Shown here one piece after another: positions 33,040-45,320 of a DNA stretch of 64,000 nt. The stretch lies in assembly GCA_015680685.1 (NCBI GenBank), contig MNCI01025089.1, positions 616,543-680,542 of the forward strand. The letters run 5' to 3'. Made by a program: the position numbers and the translations under genes. This DNA comes from Gnetum montanum (taxonomy: Eukaryota; Streptophyta; Gnetopsida; Gnetales; Gnetaceae). The stretch's first letter is position 1, and each line of letters begins with the position of its first letter. The notes under the pieces were generated by a model, which had not been told where the DNA came from, searched no databases, and saw only the letters and a list, made by a program, of their open reading frames with translations.

Positions 33040-35717
33040 AGTAGATGTCTCCCTTGCAAGCCCAACACTTCAACAAACTTGTTTCGATAAGTTTGATATT
33101 TCATATGAGTTTGGTGATTGGTTTCTTTGGCTCCCAATCTTCTTAAATTCTTGTCAAAATCTATAATCTCTATTTAAACTCCGGTATTTTATTTTTGGCT
33201 CTTATGTATTAGACACTCTTCTTACATAAGTGTGTATTTCTTACCTTAAACATTAGTTGGTTTATGGCTTCCACTATTAGATATCTTACTCCTCATACCA
33301 ATGGAGCTCTAGCCAATTTATGTGGACTTGGTGATGATGATCTTTGCATATTTATTTGACGTTTTGGTTAAATTCCATAGATTGTTGGATTTCCTTGGTG
33401 AGTTGGATTCTTTGGTTTGGTTGTTTCCCTCCATCATCAATTTGGATTATCATGTTTGTATGTTTATTAGGTGATTAAATGTTGAAGTTCTCACTGAATT
33501 TGGTTGACCAATGGAGATGGGCTTTCTAGAGATGTTTGTGAATTGGCCCTCATTGCTATGCATTAGTGTGGCTTTTATTATAGACCCCATCCTACATGAG
33601 AACGTGAATCCATGGCTCATTAGTTTCTTTGCTTGATGCCTCTAGAAAAATAGAGGTAGGTCTTGGAAATGGTTCTAATAGCAATATATGTTTTGGTATG
33701 ATTTTGCAAGTCTTGGTAGACATTTACTATTATGAGACTAATAAATCCATGAACATAGTAAATTTTATATTTGTTTTAAAATTTTGTAATTTGAATAGGA
33801 TGGATATACATTTCAACAATTGATACACATATGACACTAAGTGTGTTGTGTACTAGCCTCCTTATTTGGAATTATTGTTAGAGTTGGTAAATCATGGTAT
33901 TAGTAATGTTTTCTAGTTGGATGCTTGGATGTACATTTGTTTACTTCTTTAGATGTTATTAAGCTAACATGTTTTTCAAGATAGAAATTCTTCACCTAAC
34001 TCTCATGATATCTGCTGATTCTTTAGTTGGAGATGGTGTCAAGTTTCCTCACTTAGTTTATATTAATATTTCCTTTCATTTACAAGTTGATTGGATTGGG
34101 TAGAGATTGAAGATCTTAGATGGTTCACTAATATATTTCTATTGTATTTATGAGGTTTCATTCTTAGATTTGAGCTTTGGCTATTTATGTATAAGACATT
34201 TTAGCATTATGTTAGACATTAGTTCCCTTTTTAAAGTTGTTGGATTTATGGATTTTGTATGGGATAGAACTCTGATATTATGTAGATAATATATTTATAA
34301 AGATTTAAATTTGTAATTCATTTAATTCTCTTCTTCAATACATAATTTTGGTAGATGTTTTACTTTATTGCACATCTAGTTAGACTAAGTTTCTAGAATA
34401 TATGTTTAACATAATTTTATATTTGCATATTCTTTTTCTTCCATTGTTTAGTTTCATCTTGTGTCATGGCTTCTTGCTAGGTTCCTTGTGCTTTCTTTCA
34501 CTATGTAATTTGTTCTATATCTTATTCCTTGCCATGGTCAATTGTTCATTAGGGGTTTTACCTAATGTAATGCTTTCCAACCTATGGTTTAAGAAGGAGG
34601 ATGTTATAGATGCTTCCTTGTGAAAGACCAGACAAAACCTCAAACCCATTCGAATGGAAGCTTCACCAACAAGCCAAACCTACAACCAAGCTCAAAAACA
34701 CTTAATAAATTATATCATCATTTTTCTGCTTAATTAGGATGATATTGTAAAGTAGTTTTTAAGAGCTACAATAATTCAGTTTGATTCCACAATAATTTTA
34801 ATATGTATGTGGAATAATGCATAAGCCAAGTTGAAATCCTTAGCTCAAGTAGGTAGGCATGAAAAGGACCAAAAAAATGATTTACTTGTGAGAGTGCCCT
34901 AATTTCTTCCAATGAGAAGTCAAAGGATGATCAATCTCAATTGGTTTTCACTTCAACCTCAACCTCAATATCATAAACTCAAAGACTTTGACCATGCTTT
35001 GTGGTAGTCACAAGTATATATGGGTTTGGAAAATAAGTCATAATGTGTTAAAGGCTTTTCTCCAATAATTCCTCCATTGTTTCGTAAGTGTTTTAGGCTA
35101 TCCTCTGGACATTTTTTAATAGTTTTGGAAACCTACCATCACTAAATTGATGTATAGTAATATATTTTTATTGGTTTTAAATATAATATATTTTTTAGTA
35201 GTTTTTATTGCAAATATAAAGTAAAAATTCAGTCTTATTATAGATATAAACTAAAAATTCTATAGTTTACTTTTCACTCCAACTTGACATTAGAATGAGA
35301 AAAATGAGGAAATTTGGAAGAGAAGATCAATAGATATAATTTTTATTTTAATAATTTTATAGATTTACATTGGATTTTTAGAGTGATTTATTTTGATTTT
35401 TCTAATCCAATCCCTAAAGCTTATTGAGGATTTTTCTATTCATTTGATTTTTCAATCTATGCTTTTTAAATTTACTATATATGTTTTCATTTTGATGTTT
35501 TCTTCCTCAAATTATATGTTTTTCTCCCAAAAAATACAAGACCAATGATTTTTTTCATTCCCTCTTTGATCATACCATATTACATATATGTGTAGGCTTT
35601 AAAATTCTGAGAGATTTATTTAATTTGAAAATTCTATTATATTTTACTTTAGTTGATTACCTAGAAAGTCTTATGTCATGGTAGGAATAGCCCCACATAG
35701 ACTTCTCATTTATTTAA

Positions 35718-35825
35718 CAATGAGGTATTAGCTTAATGGTAATTGTGTTGACTTGGTAACCTTGAGTGACATGTTCGATTTTAATGAGTAATATTGACTT
35801 CTAAAAAAACAAATAAAAAATATTT
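35718..35825 (+). mobile_element. tRNA-derived SINE-like element
   Basis: TTAGCTTAATGG at about 35728-35739 fits RNA polymerase III box A. TGTTCGATTTT at 35772-35782 fits box B, at tRNA-like spacing. An A-rich tail (CTAAAAAAACAAATAAAAAA) follows at 35801-35820. It is short, and no target duplication was established. Confidence 0.5.
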
Positions 35826-36365
35826 TCTTTTTTCAATCTATGCATTATTTCAAATTAAGATGGTGAAGGATGAAAGGCTCTGATTGGGATAATCATGACT
35901 AAGTGCTAATATAGTATTTAATAGTATATTAATAGATCCATAGTGAAATTCATGCTTTAAGTTTATTAACTAATTTCCTTTATTTAGTATTTAATTTCTT
36001 GTTAGATATTCTGAATACATGTGATGGTTTAATTTTAATACCTATAAATGAGTAGAATGCAAGCCATGACTAGACAAACACCTCTTAACTAAGAAGTTAC
36101 AAATCATAAACTTTTTATTTCATTGAGTACTTATTCCATCCCATTACACTACTATATGTATTATACCATTCTAAAATTAAAAAAAGAAAAAAATAAACAC
36201 ATTATATCATTCTCAAATAAAGAAAACTCAAATGTAGGTTCTTAATTTTGGTTTCTTCATGTAATTTCAGTAGATTTTGATTTCTTCATTAGGATGTAAT
36301 ACACTAGGAGTCATAGATGGGCTAATATAGTATAAGTAAACTAGTGGAAGGCAAATGATGTGATC

Positions 36366-37031
36366 ATGAATGAGTTTAAGTAGACATTCATTGATGGATT
36401 TTCCATTATGACATATCAAGAGAAGAAAAATAACGAGTTCTACATGTTTAAACAATGGAACATGTTGATGCATGATTATGACAACCAATTCAATAAGTTA
36501 TATGAGTATGTTTCACATTTCTTGTAGGATGATAGGGCAAGGACAAGATAGTTTGTGAATGAATTACACTAATTTATGAAGTACCACTTATCGACTTTTA
36601 TGTTGAATACTAATGAAAATGCTCGTATGCATGCTTTAAAGATGGAACATAATTAATTAGAAGATTCATCCAAGAAGGATAAGAAAAGAGGATCTCTAAT
36701 TTTGGATGGAAGAAGATTAATTAAAAAGTCAACTTTCTATGAAAAACTTTAATAATGATCATGGAAATATTAAGAGGTGTTTACATTGTAATGAGGTGGG
36801 TCATATAAATAAGTATTGTCCATAATTGTGGAAGGAGAAAAAAATATTTTCAAATATTGGAGCCTACTCATATAAGGATTTTGCAAGGGTCAATTACATG
36901 AAAGTTGAGGAGGTTGTACAACTTAATAGATATTAGGCAAAAGTTAAGGGTGGAGGGAGAGAAGTAGGTGGAAGGAACATGTTTCTAACCTCATTTTCTA
37001 AGAAGAAGATTCTTTTTAGTGGGGGAGGATG
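36366..37031 (+). pseudogene. gypsy gag running directly into a polypurine tract
   Basis: The decayed frame contains FIDGFSIMTYQEKKNNEF, then FKQWNMLMHDYDNQFNKLYE, a chromovirus-type gag. A DRARTR region and a LSTFMLNTNENARMHALKME block follow. A zinc knuckle C-x2-C-x4-H-x4-C is intact at 36778-36819 (CLHCNEVGHINKYC). Some 200 bases later comes GTGGGGGAGGA (37021-37031) and the LTR start TGTAATACCCC. No protease, RT or integrase lies between gag and the PPT. Several in-frame stops are present. Confidence 0.75.
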
Positions 37032-38880
37032 TAATACCCCTAAGATGTTTACCATTTTAATTTATCGTTTACAATGAGCTTAGTTCAGGCTCTTAAACCT
37101 TTAATTTATCTAAAATATATAGTATCCTTATCATTCTATGCTAATATTGCATTTTATTTTAATTGGCACAAGAGTTTTTTATTGATATGATTTAGCATGA
37201 GACTTTACAAATGTGATGTGTATTTAATAAGTCTTAAGATCTAGTTAGAGGTTTATATTAGCGGTTGCATCAAGGTCATTGTTTAATTTCACTAGTAGAC
37301 AACTTTTATTAAGGATGTGGTACAATTATGCTGAAGTTACATTGAATATTAAAACATTAGTAGGATAACGGACACAAGTTATGCACAAGTTACAACAATG
37401 GATGTTATGCACAATTGGCAATTAATGTAAGCCACAATGGATTCACTATCCACTTGTTCTTAATAAAACAACATTTAATTGAGCTGTGGTGTGACAATGT
37501 TCAACTCACTATGAAAATTCGCATAACAATGGATTTATAAATGAATTATGATTATTTTTATGGATGGTATGAGACACATTTTAACACATTGTAATGTAAC
37601 AAGTAGTAGATGACCTTAGGCAAGATGCAAAGTTCTTGATAGTTACTTCAGATGATCTATATCTTAGATTCAATTGGCAGTTATACTATGAAGGGTCTAT
37701 AGTAGAAATGAAAGATAGTTAGGATCTATTAGATATCTTGTTCTAAGATAAAATAAAGAGACAACATGATGATTACATGTAAATTACTACCATTTTATCT
37801 AATATTGTTGTTCTTTCTACATGGATTATAGATTATTAAAGGTTCAAAGGGTACTTGATAGCACATTTACAGTTAAAAATGTAAAAGCTCCTATTATTTT
37901 ATATGACCACAATGTTCTTACTACATGGGATTTAGGTTGATGTACATTCAAAGAGTACTTGATAATATATTCACTATGAGTTATAGAATGGAGATCAATA
38001 GATGATGATGATTCAAATTGTTAGACATTGAGAATGTTATAGGTAGGCTACTCCACTATTGTTACCTTGTTAATCAAGCTAGAATAGTATCCTTTATAAA
38101 TATTATTAGTTAAGATGAGATTTCATTATCTTGGATACTCAACTTGTGGCCAACTTATTAGTTGGCTTAATCTCTCAGGTACTTGGTAAGATTTAGATAA
38201 TGTAATGATCAGATGATGTGTACTAATATTTATGTTCTAGTAATAGTAGCCCACATTAGTTATGCTATCTAAGGAATAATAAGAAGAATACAACTATTTA
38301 GAAAATGTTGACTCTTCCTATATGGATAATGCATGAATGTGGTGTGGAAGAGAACACTAGAGGGAGGGGACTGAAATAGTTGTGAAGTCATATCCAAAAG
38401 AATATTGCACATTATTTTAAATTAGTGTTTCATGTCAAAATTTTTCTTTCTAACTTCACAATAAAACCTAAATGAATTGAGTGTTAAGAACTTAACTCAT
38501 AGTTACAAATGGTCTTTAACTTGATATAACTTCCACTAAGTTTACAACAAATGAAATGATGGAGCACAAATCTCCAATTGAATGTAGACTTAGCTTATCA
38601 CATGTAAACTGAGAATAAGAAGGGACTGATAAAAATACTTATGGTTTGAATGCTAGAAAAATTGTTAAGTATTTCTTAGTTAGAAGATGAAGATGACTAA
38701 GTATAAAATGCTAAAAATAAACTAGGTATAGAATAGACTATAAATGATTGAATAAAGTCTAGGTATAAAATGTGAGTAAAAGATCATAACATATCGAATA
38801 CAAGATTTTAAGATATTTGGGAAAGGATTTAGGTTCCCCTTATAAATAAGATATTTCTTTATTATTAAGAAAGAGACTAT
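37032..38880 (+). repeat. gypsy LTR start (TGTAATACCCC) and following DNA, right end undefined
   Basis: The TGTAATACCCC start after a G-rich purine tract is typical of plant gypsy elements. No second copy of this start and no clear CA end were found, so the extent is uncertain; everything to about 40.48 kb could belong to it. No coding potential was seen. Confidence 0.5.
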
Positions 38881-38883
38881 CAA

Positions 38884-39050
38884 TTTGAGTGATGGTAAGG
38901 TACTTGTTTCTCAAGTTAAAGGCATAGGTTCAAGTTTGGGGACACCCACAAGAAGAGATTAGTCTTTCTCTCATTTACCAACCCTCCTAAGACCCTACTT
39001 AGTGGTATGAACATTGTGGCTTATGATAATGATTCTTTTAAAGAAAAAAC
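38884..39050 (+). mobile_element. SINE-like copy 1
   Basis: TTGAGTGATGGTAAGG resembles box A, and GGTTCAAGTTT (about 38928-38938) resembles box B (GGTTCRANNCC). It is followed by GGGGACACCCACAAG and ends near an AAAGAAAAAA tail at about 39040-39049. Confidence 0.4.
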
Positions 39051-39051
39051 T

Positions 39052-39145
39052 TTCATTTGGAATGATAGCAAGATGTTAGTTTCTGAAGTTGAAGAGCTGA
39101 GTTTGAGCCTAAGGACAACCACTCTAAGAGGTTAGGCTCCTCAAA
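39052..39145 (+). mobile_element. SINE-like copy 2, truncated
   Basis: GAATGATAGCAAGATG, TTTCTGAAGTTGAAGAG, AGTTTGAGCCTA, GGACAACCAC and AGAGGTTAG follow the same order as copy 1 (GAGTGATGGTAAGGTA, TTTCTCAAGTTAAAGG, GGTTCAAGTTT, GGACACCCAC, AGAGATTAG). It lies directly after copy 1. Confidence 0.4.
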
Positions 39146-39790
39146 AAGTATCAAAATGAGGTTGAGGAGCCTACAAGGTTAATGTATGCTATTGAATGTT
39201 GAGTTGAAGTATGTGGGATGACATGATATAACTCTTTAAGATGCAAATGTTGATGCTAACAATAGCATCAACATTAGTGTTAGCCAATACTTGGAATTTT
39301 GAACATTTTTTCAATTGACTTCTCATGCCTCTAGGATTCAAAAATTGATATCAAAATGTACCATAATGATGGTTTTAAGACCCTGAGAAGCCTATAGGTT
39401 GAGTGAGAGTTTTCAAATGTTGAAGTTAATGACTTGAAGTGATGATATCATGGTGATGATGTTGACGTTAATGTTAGCATCACCTATATAAGAAAAAATT
39501 CTCATCCTAAGTACTCAAATTATCCTTATACTTTTTGAACCTTCCATTCAAAGTACTAAAACTAATGTCAACCTATGACTGAAGGACTTGGAAATATAAT
39601 AGATGAGTTAAGTTGTAGGTTATATAGGCCTTGGAGGTATCAAAGACTATGATGAGATTACTGACACTAACGTTGATGCTAGCATTAGCATCAACATCAA
39701 CACTAAAGTTAGAAAAATATTAGTCATGAGGTTGTAGGGTCAAATTTTTGAAATTTTCAAATTTGAATCCTATGATGTTGTGGGCATCTT
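39130..39790. repeat. Three degenerate units of about 210 bp with hairpins
   Basis: Units of about 39130-39345, 39350-39560 and 39570-39790 share a GAGGTATC or GAAGCCTA type start, an ATGTTGA(A/T)G block and a TTAGCATCA block. Two contain perfect hairpins: ATGTTGATGCTA with its complement and a 4-base loop at 39247-39274, and GTTGATGCTA with a 4-base loop at 39672-39695. No coding frame is present. Confidence 0.5.
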
Positions 39791-40196
39791 AGATGAGTTG
39801 TTTTGTGTCTCAAAATTTCCAATTTGATGTCAAAATATAGTTTTATAGAAAGTGATGTGGACATGATGGTCTAGGAGAAGCATTGACATGGAACTCACAT
39901 CATCTCCAAAACTTAGAAAACTTTTGGTTCTTAAACTTTTCTTGAATCATAAATAATGAGTTCATAATCTAGGTTATGAATCCAAATAAGGCCTAGAGGC
40001 CTTTAAGAGTTGGAAAATTATCTAGTAATATTGTCTTTTGAGAGTTTAAGAATGGAGAGATGTGGATAAATGGTTTGTAAGTTATGGGCTCTAGAAGGTT
40101 ATGGGATATAAAAATTTGAAAAACTCCTTTGGTGTTTGTTAGAAATGGTAAAAGTTTCTAAGTGGAGTCACACATATTTATACTATTTTTCCCTTA

Positions 40197-40247
40197 CATC
40201 GATGGGGCCTAGTATATGGGTTTGCTCCATCGACGGGGCCTAGTATA
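40197..40247. repeat. 31-bp-period direct repeat, GC-rich
   Basis: CATCGATGGGGCCTAGTATA at 40197 recurs as CATCGACGGGGCCTAGTATA at 40228. It resembles the CATCGACGGGGCC words in U3 of the Athila-type LTRs at 48.9 and 55.3 kb. Confidence 0.6.
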
Positions 40248-40499
40248 TGGGGCCCATAGGTAAAAATTTTTAAATAGCAATATCTCAAAAAATATGATGA
40301 CTTTTTCAATGAAATTGGAGTCCATTGAATTCCAGAAAAGCCAAGAATATGATAAAATCATTGAAGAGGATCATTGAAAGCTCAAAAATTTAAATATTTT
40401 TATGGAGAATGTATTTAAGGAACAAAATATGTAAAGGAGCAGATGGTGTGATGTGAAAGATGGGTGTATGAAAGATTTAAATTGTAAGAATGCCTAAGG

Positions 40500-41776
40500 A
40501 TAAGGTGCTTAATGAACTTGACCAAGGGATATGCAAGTGGGCCCTCCCCATAGTCTCACATTCCTTATTTTCCCTTTCATAACCTCAACCAAAGAAGTTT
40601 GTGGGCCCCATAGGTGATTAATGGTTAATGGAAGTTAAGGATCAAAACCTAAAAGATTCTACCTCAGAATTCAAATATGTCAAACCAAGAATAGAATCAA
40701 GAACATGGACACTAGCAGTAAGGTGAGTTGTGGTCAGCATAGATGAATGATGTAGAACGTGGAATGGAATTCCAAATGAAGGTAATAAGAAGTCCCTTGC
40801 GGAGTTCATGTTTAAAATGACCAAAGAAGATCCATGCTTAGTCCAAACCAAAACCAACCTCTTTTAGTGACTTTACATCATCACTCCAAGACTAATCCAC
40901 CCGCTAAAGACACAAGAGTGCTCCCACAAAACAACTCACATTCCATAAAGAGAAGCAAAGAGACATAGGAAGTGAGATAGGGCCTTAGTTAGAGGGGATT
41001 GTTAGGCATGGGTAACATGTCTATCTAGTCCCATAACCAGTGCTGGTAGCTTGTTTATTTTGTCTAAGGGATGTGCTTTGAATTCCCAGCATGTATTCTT
41101 TTTATTTATTTATTTTGTTTGTTTTTTTTCCTTTTATTTTTGAATGGGAACCACACCATGCAAAGAATTTATTTTATTTCCTATTAGTGATTGGAATGGA
41201 ATAGTAAGAAGTCCATGAGAACACTGAAGCAGTCAAGAAAGTAGAAGAGTATGAAGAGTATTAAGTCCTCTTGATGTCACACCTTGTTCAAAGCTTTGAA
41301 TCCTTCTCAATTCTAGAAACTATGAAGGTCACAAATTTATTAAAAGTTACTTTAATAAAAGGAACCTCACACTTCCAAAATAGGAAAACCATAGAGTTTG
41401 TGGATGGGTGGATGTCATGGACTTACTGCCTATTCCAGGAAAAAGAAACCATGACTAAGTCATCGATACAAAAATTCAAAATAGAAACCAAACATTAGCA
41501 AACCAAATATTAAGCATAAACCATCATTAGTAGCAACCACAACATCACTGTGTCTTGTTGTCTCAAAGCACATTTATTAGCAAAAAATTTTGAAAATCAC
41601 ACTCAAACTAATCAAGGTAATATATATATATATGAAAGTGTAAAATATTCAAGAAAGATTCAAATGTACTGATGATGGTTTAAAACAAAAATTGGTATAA
41701 AACTAGGAAAAACTTGCCAAATCAAAAAGTTGTAAAATAAATAATTTAAAAAAATAAAAAATGTGGAAAACAAAAA
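40500..41776 (-). other. Non-coding 3' region of element A
   Basis: Homologous to about 57.05-58.53 kb in element B. Shared blocks include GATATGCAAGTGG, AAGTCCCTTG(C/T)GGAGTT, TAGTCCAAACCAAAACCAAC and AATGCTCCCACAAAACAAC-like text. It separates the pol end from the 3' LTR in B. Plus-strand frames here are shadows. Confidence 0.7.
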
Positions 41777-42960
41777 CTAGAAAAAAATTGAGGAGCCATA
41801 TGGATGGTTAGCATGGATGGACATCTCCCCCACAATTGAGTTGGAAGGAAGAGACCCAAAAAATTGAGCATGGTTGTCCATCCGTTGAGGTATTTGTTGC
41901 ACTGGCTTGCTTAGGCTCATGGAAAAGCTTACTTGTTGGATGGTAACCAAATGATTTTTATTTGGGCTCTTAGGTTTGTATATGGTCATGGCCCCAAAGG
42001 GAAAGGTTTTAACATTTATATAAGGTCCGTCCCACAATGTTTGAAACTTCATTTTTTGTAGTACATGTGTGGGATTCCAATAGAAAACCTTATCTTTTGA
42101 TTGGAATTTTACTTTTCATATTTTTAGGTCATGTCATTGCTTGTTGAATGACTTGTGCACTTCATTTAAAGATAGGACCACTAATTGATTTTCATGTAGC
42201 ATGTTGAGGTTGACCAATCTTTCTCCTTATGCTAGGCTTAAGTCAAGATTCAATTCATAGGTTGTTGAGAGTGTACAGAGCTCAGATTGGATTGGGAGCA
42301 TTGGAAGTTTTCCATACAATAACTCATAGGGAGAGTAGCCAATAGGAAGTTTCCATGTTGAGTTGTAGGCCCATAAGACATTTTTGAGTTTTGTGCTCTA
42401 ATCTCTCCTATATTTGCTTATGGTCCTTGTTAGGATCTTTGTAATATCTTTGTTGGTTACCTCTGTTTAACTATTGACTTGGAGGTGATAGGGTGTTGTT
42501 AATTTATGTTCAAACCCCTAGAATTGAATCAAATTTTTCAAAGTGGCACCTATGAAGTGATTTCATTATCATAAATTAGTGCATGTGGCACCCTAGACCT
42601 ATTGATAACATTTTGCTATACAAATCTACTAGTAGTGGATGATGTACAATTAGTGATGGTTGTTGCTCATGCCCATTTGTTGTAGTAGTTGATTACTACA
42701 ATGATATATGCCTTTCTATTGGACATGCAAGTGATAGCACCCATGAAGTCAATGCCCCATATGTCAAAGGGGTCCAATGGCTGAATCCACTATTTAGGAT
42801 CTTCCATTCAAGTGCTCATCCCACCATCTCTTTGACAACGTTCACAAGATTGAACAAACTAGTGGGTATCCCTAAAGATTATAGGCTAGTAGTATCTTAC
42901 CATTAGGATTTTTATGGTTGTGCACCTCCCTGCATAGTGGCCTCCACAAGGGCCTTCAAG
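41777..42960 (-). pseudogene. Element A integrase and pol C-terminus
   Basis: Around 42850-42600 the minus strand shows CERCQRDGGM, the end of the H2C2 zinc module. DPFDIWGIDFMGAITCMS follows with the first catalytic Asp, then AYIIVVINYYNKWA and PHALIYDNE for the second. The terminal frame 42052-41777 begins KFQTLWDGPYINVKTFPFGA, the usual post-integrase block. Many stops interrupt it. Confidence 0.8.
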
Positions 42961-43244
42961 GATCCTAGATAATTTGCAATTCATCCACATTAGGGACACA
43001 ACAATGAACAAGGCCATCGACACAAATGTTGCAATGGTGTCTATTGATTTCTATAGAGTACTTTGCACAATGAACAAACTATTGTTTCTTCATAAAGTTC
43101 AAACCTTGTGGCACCTCTTGAGTGACAAGGTAGGTGATGATGTCATCATACCATTTTATTTCTATAAGCACTTGGTCATTTATCACTCTTGTAAAGAGAA
43201 GTTCATCTGGAAACTGATTAGAGAGTGGGCTCTCCTTCTCTTTG

Positions 43245-43640
43245 TCATCCCATCTTAAACAAGAGAGATGGTCGCAACCACATTCTCAGTCCCTTTCTAA
43301 TCTATCATTTTGAGGTTGAGTTCTTGTAAGATAAAAAGTCATCATATGATATGAGGGCTTACCATCAACTTGTTCACTATGCTATGTATGCACAAATACT
43401 TTATAACCAAGCACATAGTGCCTAAAATTTTTAAGAGCATACACCGCTATCATTAATTCTTTCTCCATTTTGGAGTGATTTAGCTATGCACTCGTAATGC
43501 TTTGGCTCACATAGTGGATATAATATGGACATTTTTTATCATCCAACTATGTAAGCATGGCTCCCAAAGCATAATTAGATGCATCCATCATTATGTGAAA
43601 TGGTCTAGACTAGTCTAGTGCCTGTAGAATTGGAGTTTCT
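43245..43640 (-). pseudogene. Element A RNase H
   Basis: The reading MMDASNYALGAMLTQLDDKK begins the domain near 43590 (DAS with the catalytic Asp), then CPYYIHYVSQSIT and EKELMIAVYALKNFRHYVLG. An HT-x-HS block stands where the family has YTDHAA. The same domain is open in element B at 59837-60343. Confidence 0.75.
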
Positions 43641-43799
43641 ACAAGTTTGTCTTTTAATTATTAGAATGCATGTTCACATTCCTTTGTCCAAATGAAGAAA
43701 GAATCTTTCTTTGTAAGCTTGACCAATGGCTTTGTGATCTTTGAGAAATTCTCTATGAATCACTGGTAGTAGCTAGTGTGTCCAAGGAATGATCAAATA

Positions 43800-44460
43800 T
43801 CTTTAATTATCTCTAGTTAGTGTGTAATTCCTTGGATAACCCTTATCTTTTTCAGGTTTACCTCAATCCTTGCTTGAGTAATCTAGGCCCTAGTACTATG
43901 CCCTCTTGGACCATCAAATAGCTTTCTTACTAATTGAGCCTAATGTTTGTTTTGACACATCTTTTCAGAACCTACTCAAGGTGATTCAAAGCTTTCTCAA
44001 ATGTAGTTCCAAAGGTAGAGAATTCATCAATGAAGAATTATACCCTATTACCAATCTGCTATTGGAAAATACTAAGGACTAGATGTTGAAATGTTCTAGG
44101 GGCATTGCATAGACCAAATAGCATCTTACAATATGCAAAAGTCCCCCAAGGACTCATGAATCTTATCTTGGCTTGATCTTCTGGCATAATTTGTATTTGG
44201 TTATAGCCCCTATAACCATCCAAGAGGCTATAATAACAATGCCCAAAGATAGTGTCCAACACTTGGTCCACAAATGGCAATGAAAAATGATCTTTAAATG
44301 TTTCCATGTTCAACAGCCTGAAGTCCATGTAGGCTTTCCACTTGCCACCTTTCTTTGGCACAATTACAAGTGGGCTAACCCACTCACTATCCATGATGGG
44401 ATAGATGAACCTTGTCTTAAGGAGTTGTTTTATTTTCTCTTTGATGTTCTATTCTAATTT
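43800..44460 (-). pseudogene. Element A reverse transcriptase
   Basis: An open stretch 44394-44059 carries SEWVSPLVIVPKKGGKWKAY, then FSLPFVDQVLDTIFG, YSLLDGYRGYNQIQIMPEDQ and SPWGTFAYCKMLFGLCNAPR. The catalytic motif follows near 44035-44010 as FIDEFSTFG, where the usual form is F(M/V)DDFSVYG, so the second Asp is Glu. Element B has the same change. A stop separates the two parts. Confidence 0.85.
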
Positions 44461-45089
44461 GGGATTTAGCCATCTTTGTGGCTACCTTCTTAGCTTCATG
44501 GTTAGGTTAGTGTAGATGTGATGTTGGCATATCCTTGGATCGATTCTTGTTAGCTTGGGATATGATCAAGCAAAGGTTGTTGGCCATTTGTTGATGGTCT
44601 ATAATAGCTTATCTTTTTGTTTTAGAGAAAGATTTGCATGATTACGATTATCTTGCCATTATCTAAAAATACATACTTAATGCTGGCTAATAGAGGTTTT
44701 AACTTTAGGGGCTCCTATTTGAAATTGTCACGGATTTCCATCTCTTTCCAATAGATATCATCATCTTCATCATCAAAGAGTTGATGATGAACTTACTTAA
44801 GTTTATCCATGCCTTCAACATGAGCACATGTTAGGCTCTCAATTGGTTTCATGCATAATGTGCTACTATCAAAGTCAACTATCAGCCACAAGCCATCCTC
44901 CTATTTTTTTGTTGCTATGTATAGACACCATCGGATATCTATTTTAGGTGCACACTGATTACATGCTTTGAGGAATGTAGTTTTGATGGACTATATTTTT
45001 TGCATACAATGACACCTGTTATTGCTCTACGTGATGCATGGAACATGCTTCTTCTCAAAACATCCAAATTCATTTTCATTGGATATTTC

Positions 45090-45320
45090 TAAGGAGAGGT
45101 CCCTTATGCCCATTCACACATCAACCATGCTTAACCATGTCCTTTCCAAAATGATGGGGAAGTTACCTTTGTATTTTTTAACCTTGATCACTAAAAAATT
45201 TGTAGGGTAGGACCACCCACTAACTATTGTCATAATGTCTTTCATTAGTCCCAAAGGAACAATGATTGACTAATCTACCAATTCTAAATGAATGTTTCTC
45301 TTTTTAAGAGGTAGTAGGTT
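45090..45320 (-). pseudogene. Element A protease (retropepsin-like)
   Basis: The sequence reads KKRNIHLELVD, then SIIVPLGLMKDIMTIVSGW and SYPTNFLVIKVKKYKGNFPI, then ILERTWLSMV. These match the end of the gypsy protease domain (P-x-G-x2-D, then PILGRPFL-type). The active-site DTG lies upstream and was not identified. Confidence 0.7.

Larger units (their letters stand above)
31381..35700. other. Long unrecognised AT-rich stretch
   Basis: Short plus-strand frames (for example 32420-32671, 33629-33823 and 34402-34623) are hydrophobic and match no family I know. T-rich plus-strand composition explains their Leu/Phe/Ile content. The GATGTCT block and the 22-bp array suggest that part of it (about 32700-33060) is an LTR U3. 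No gag or pol motif was found. Confidence 0.5.

Noticed and set aside
33300-34623. Chain of plus-strand hydrophobic frames as a membrane protein gene
   Set aside because: T-rich DNA gives Leu/Phe/Ile-rich frames in any phase, and no motif or consistent frame was found.
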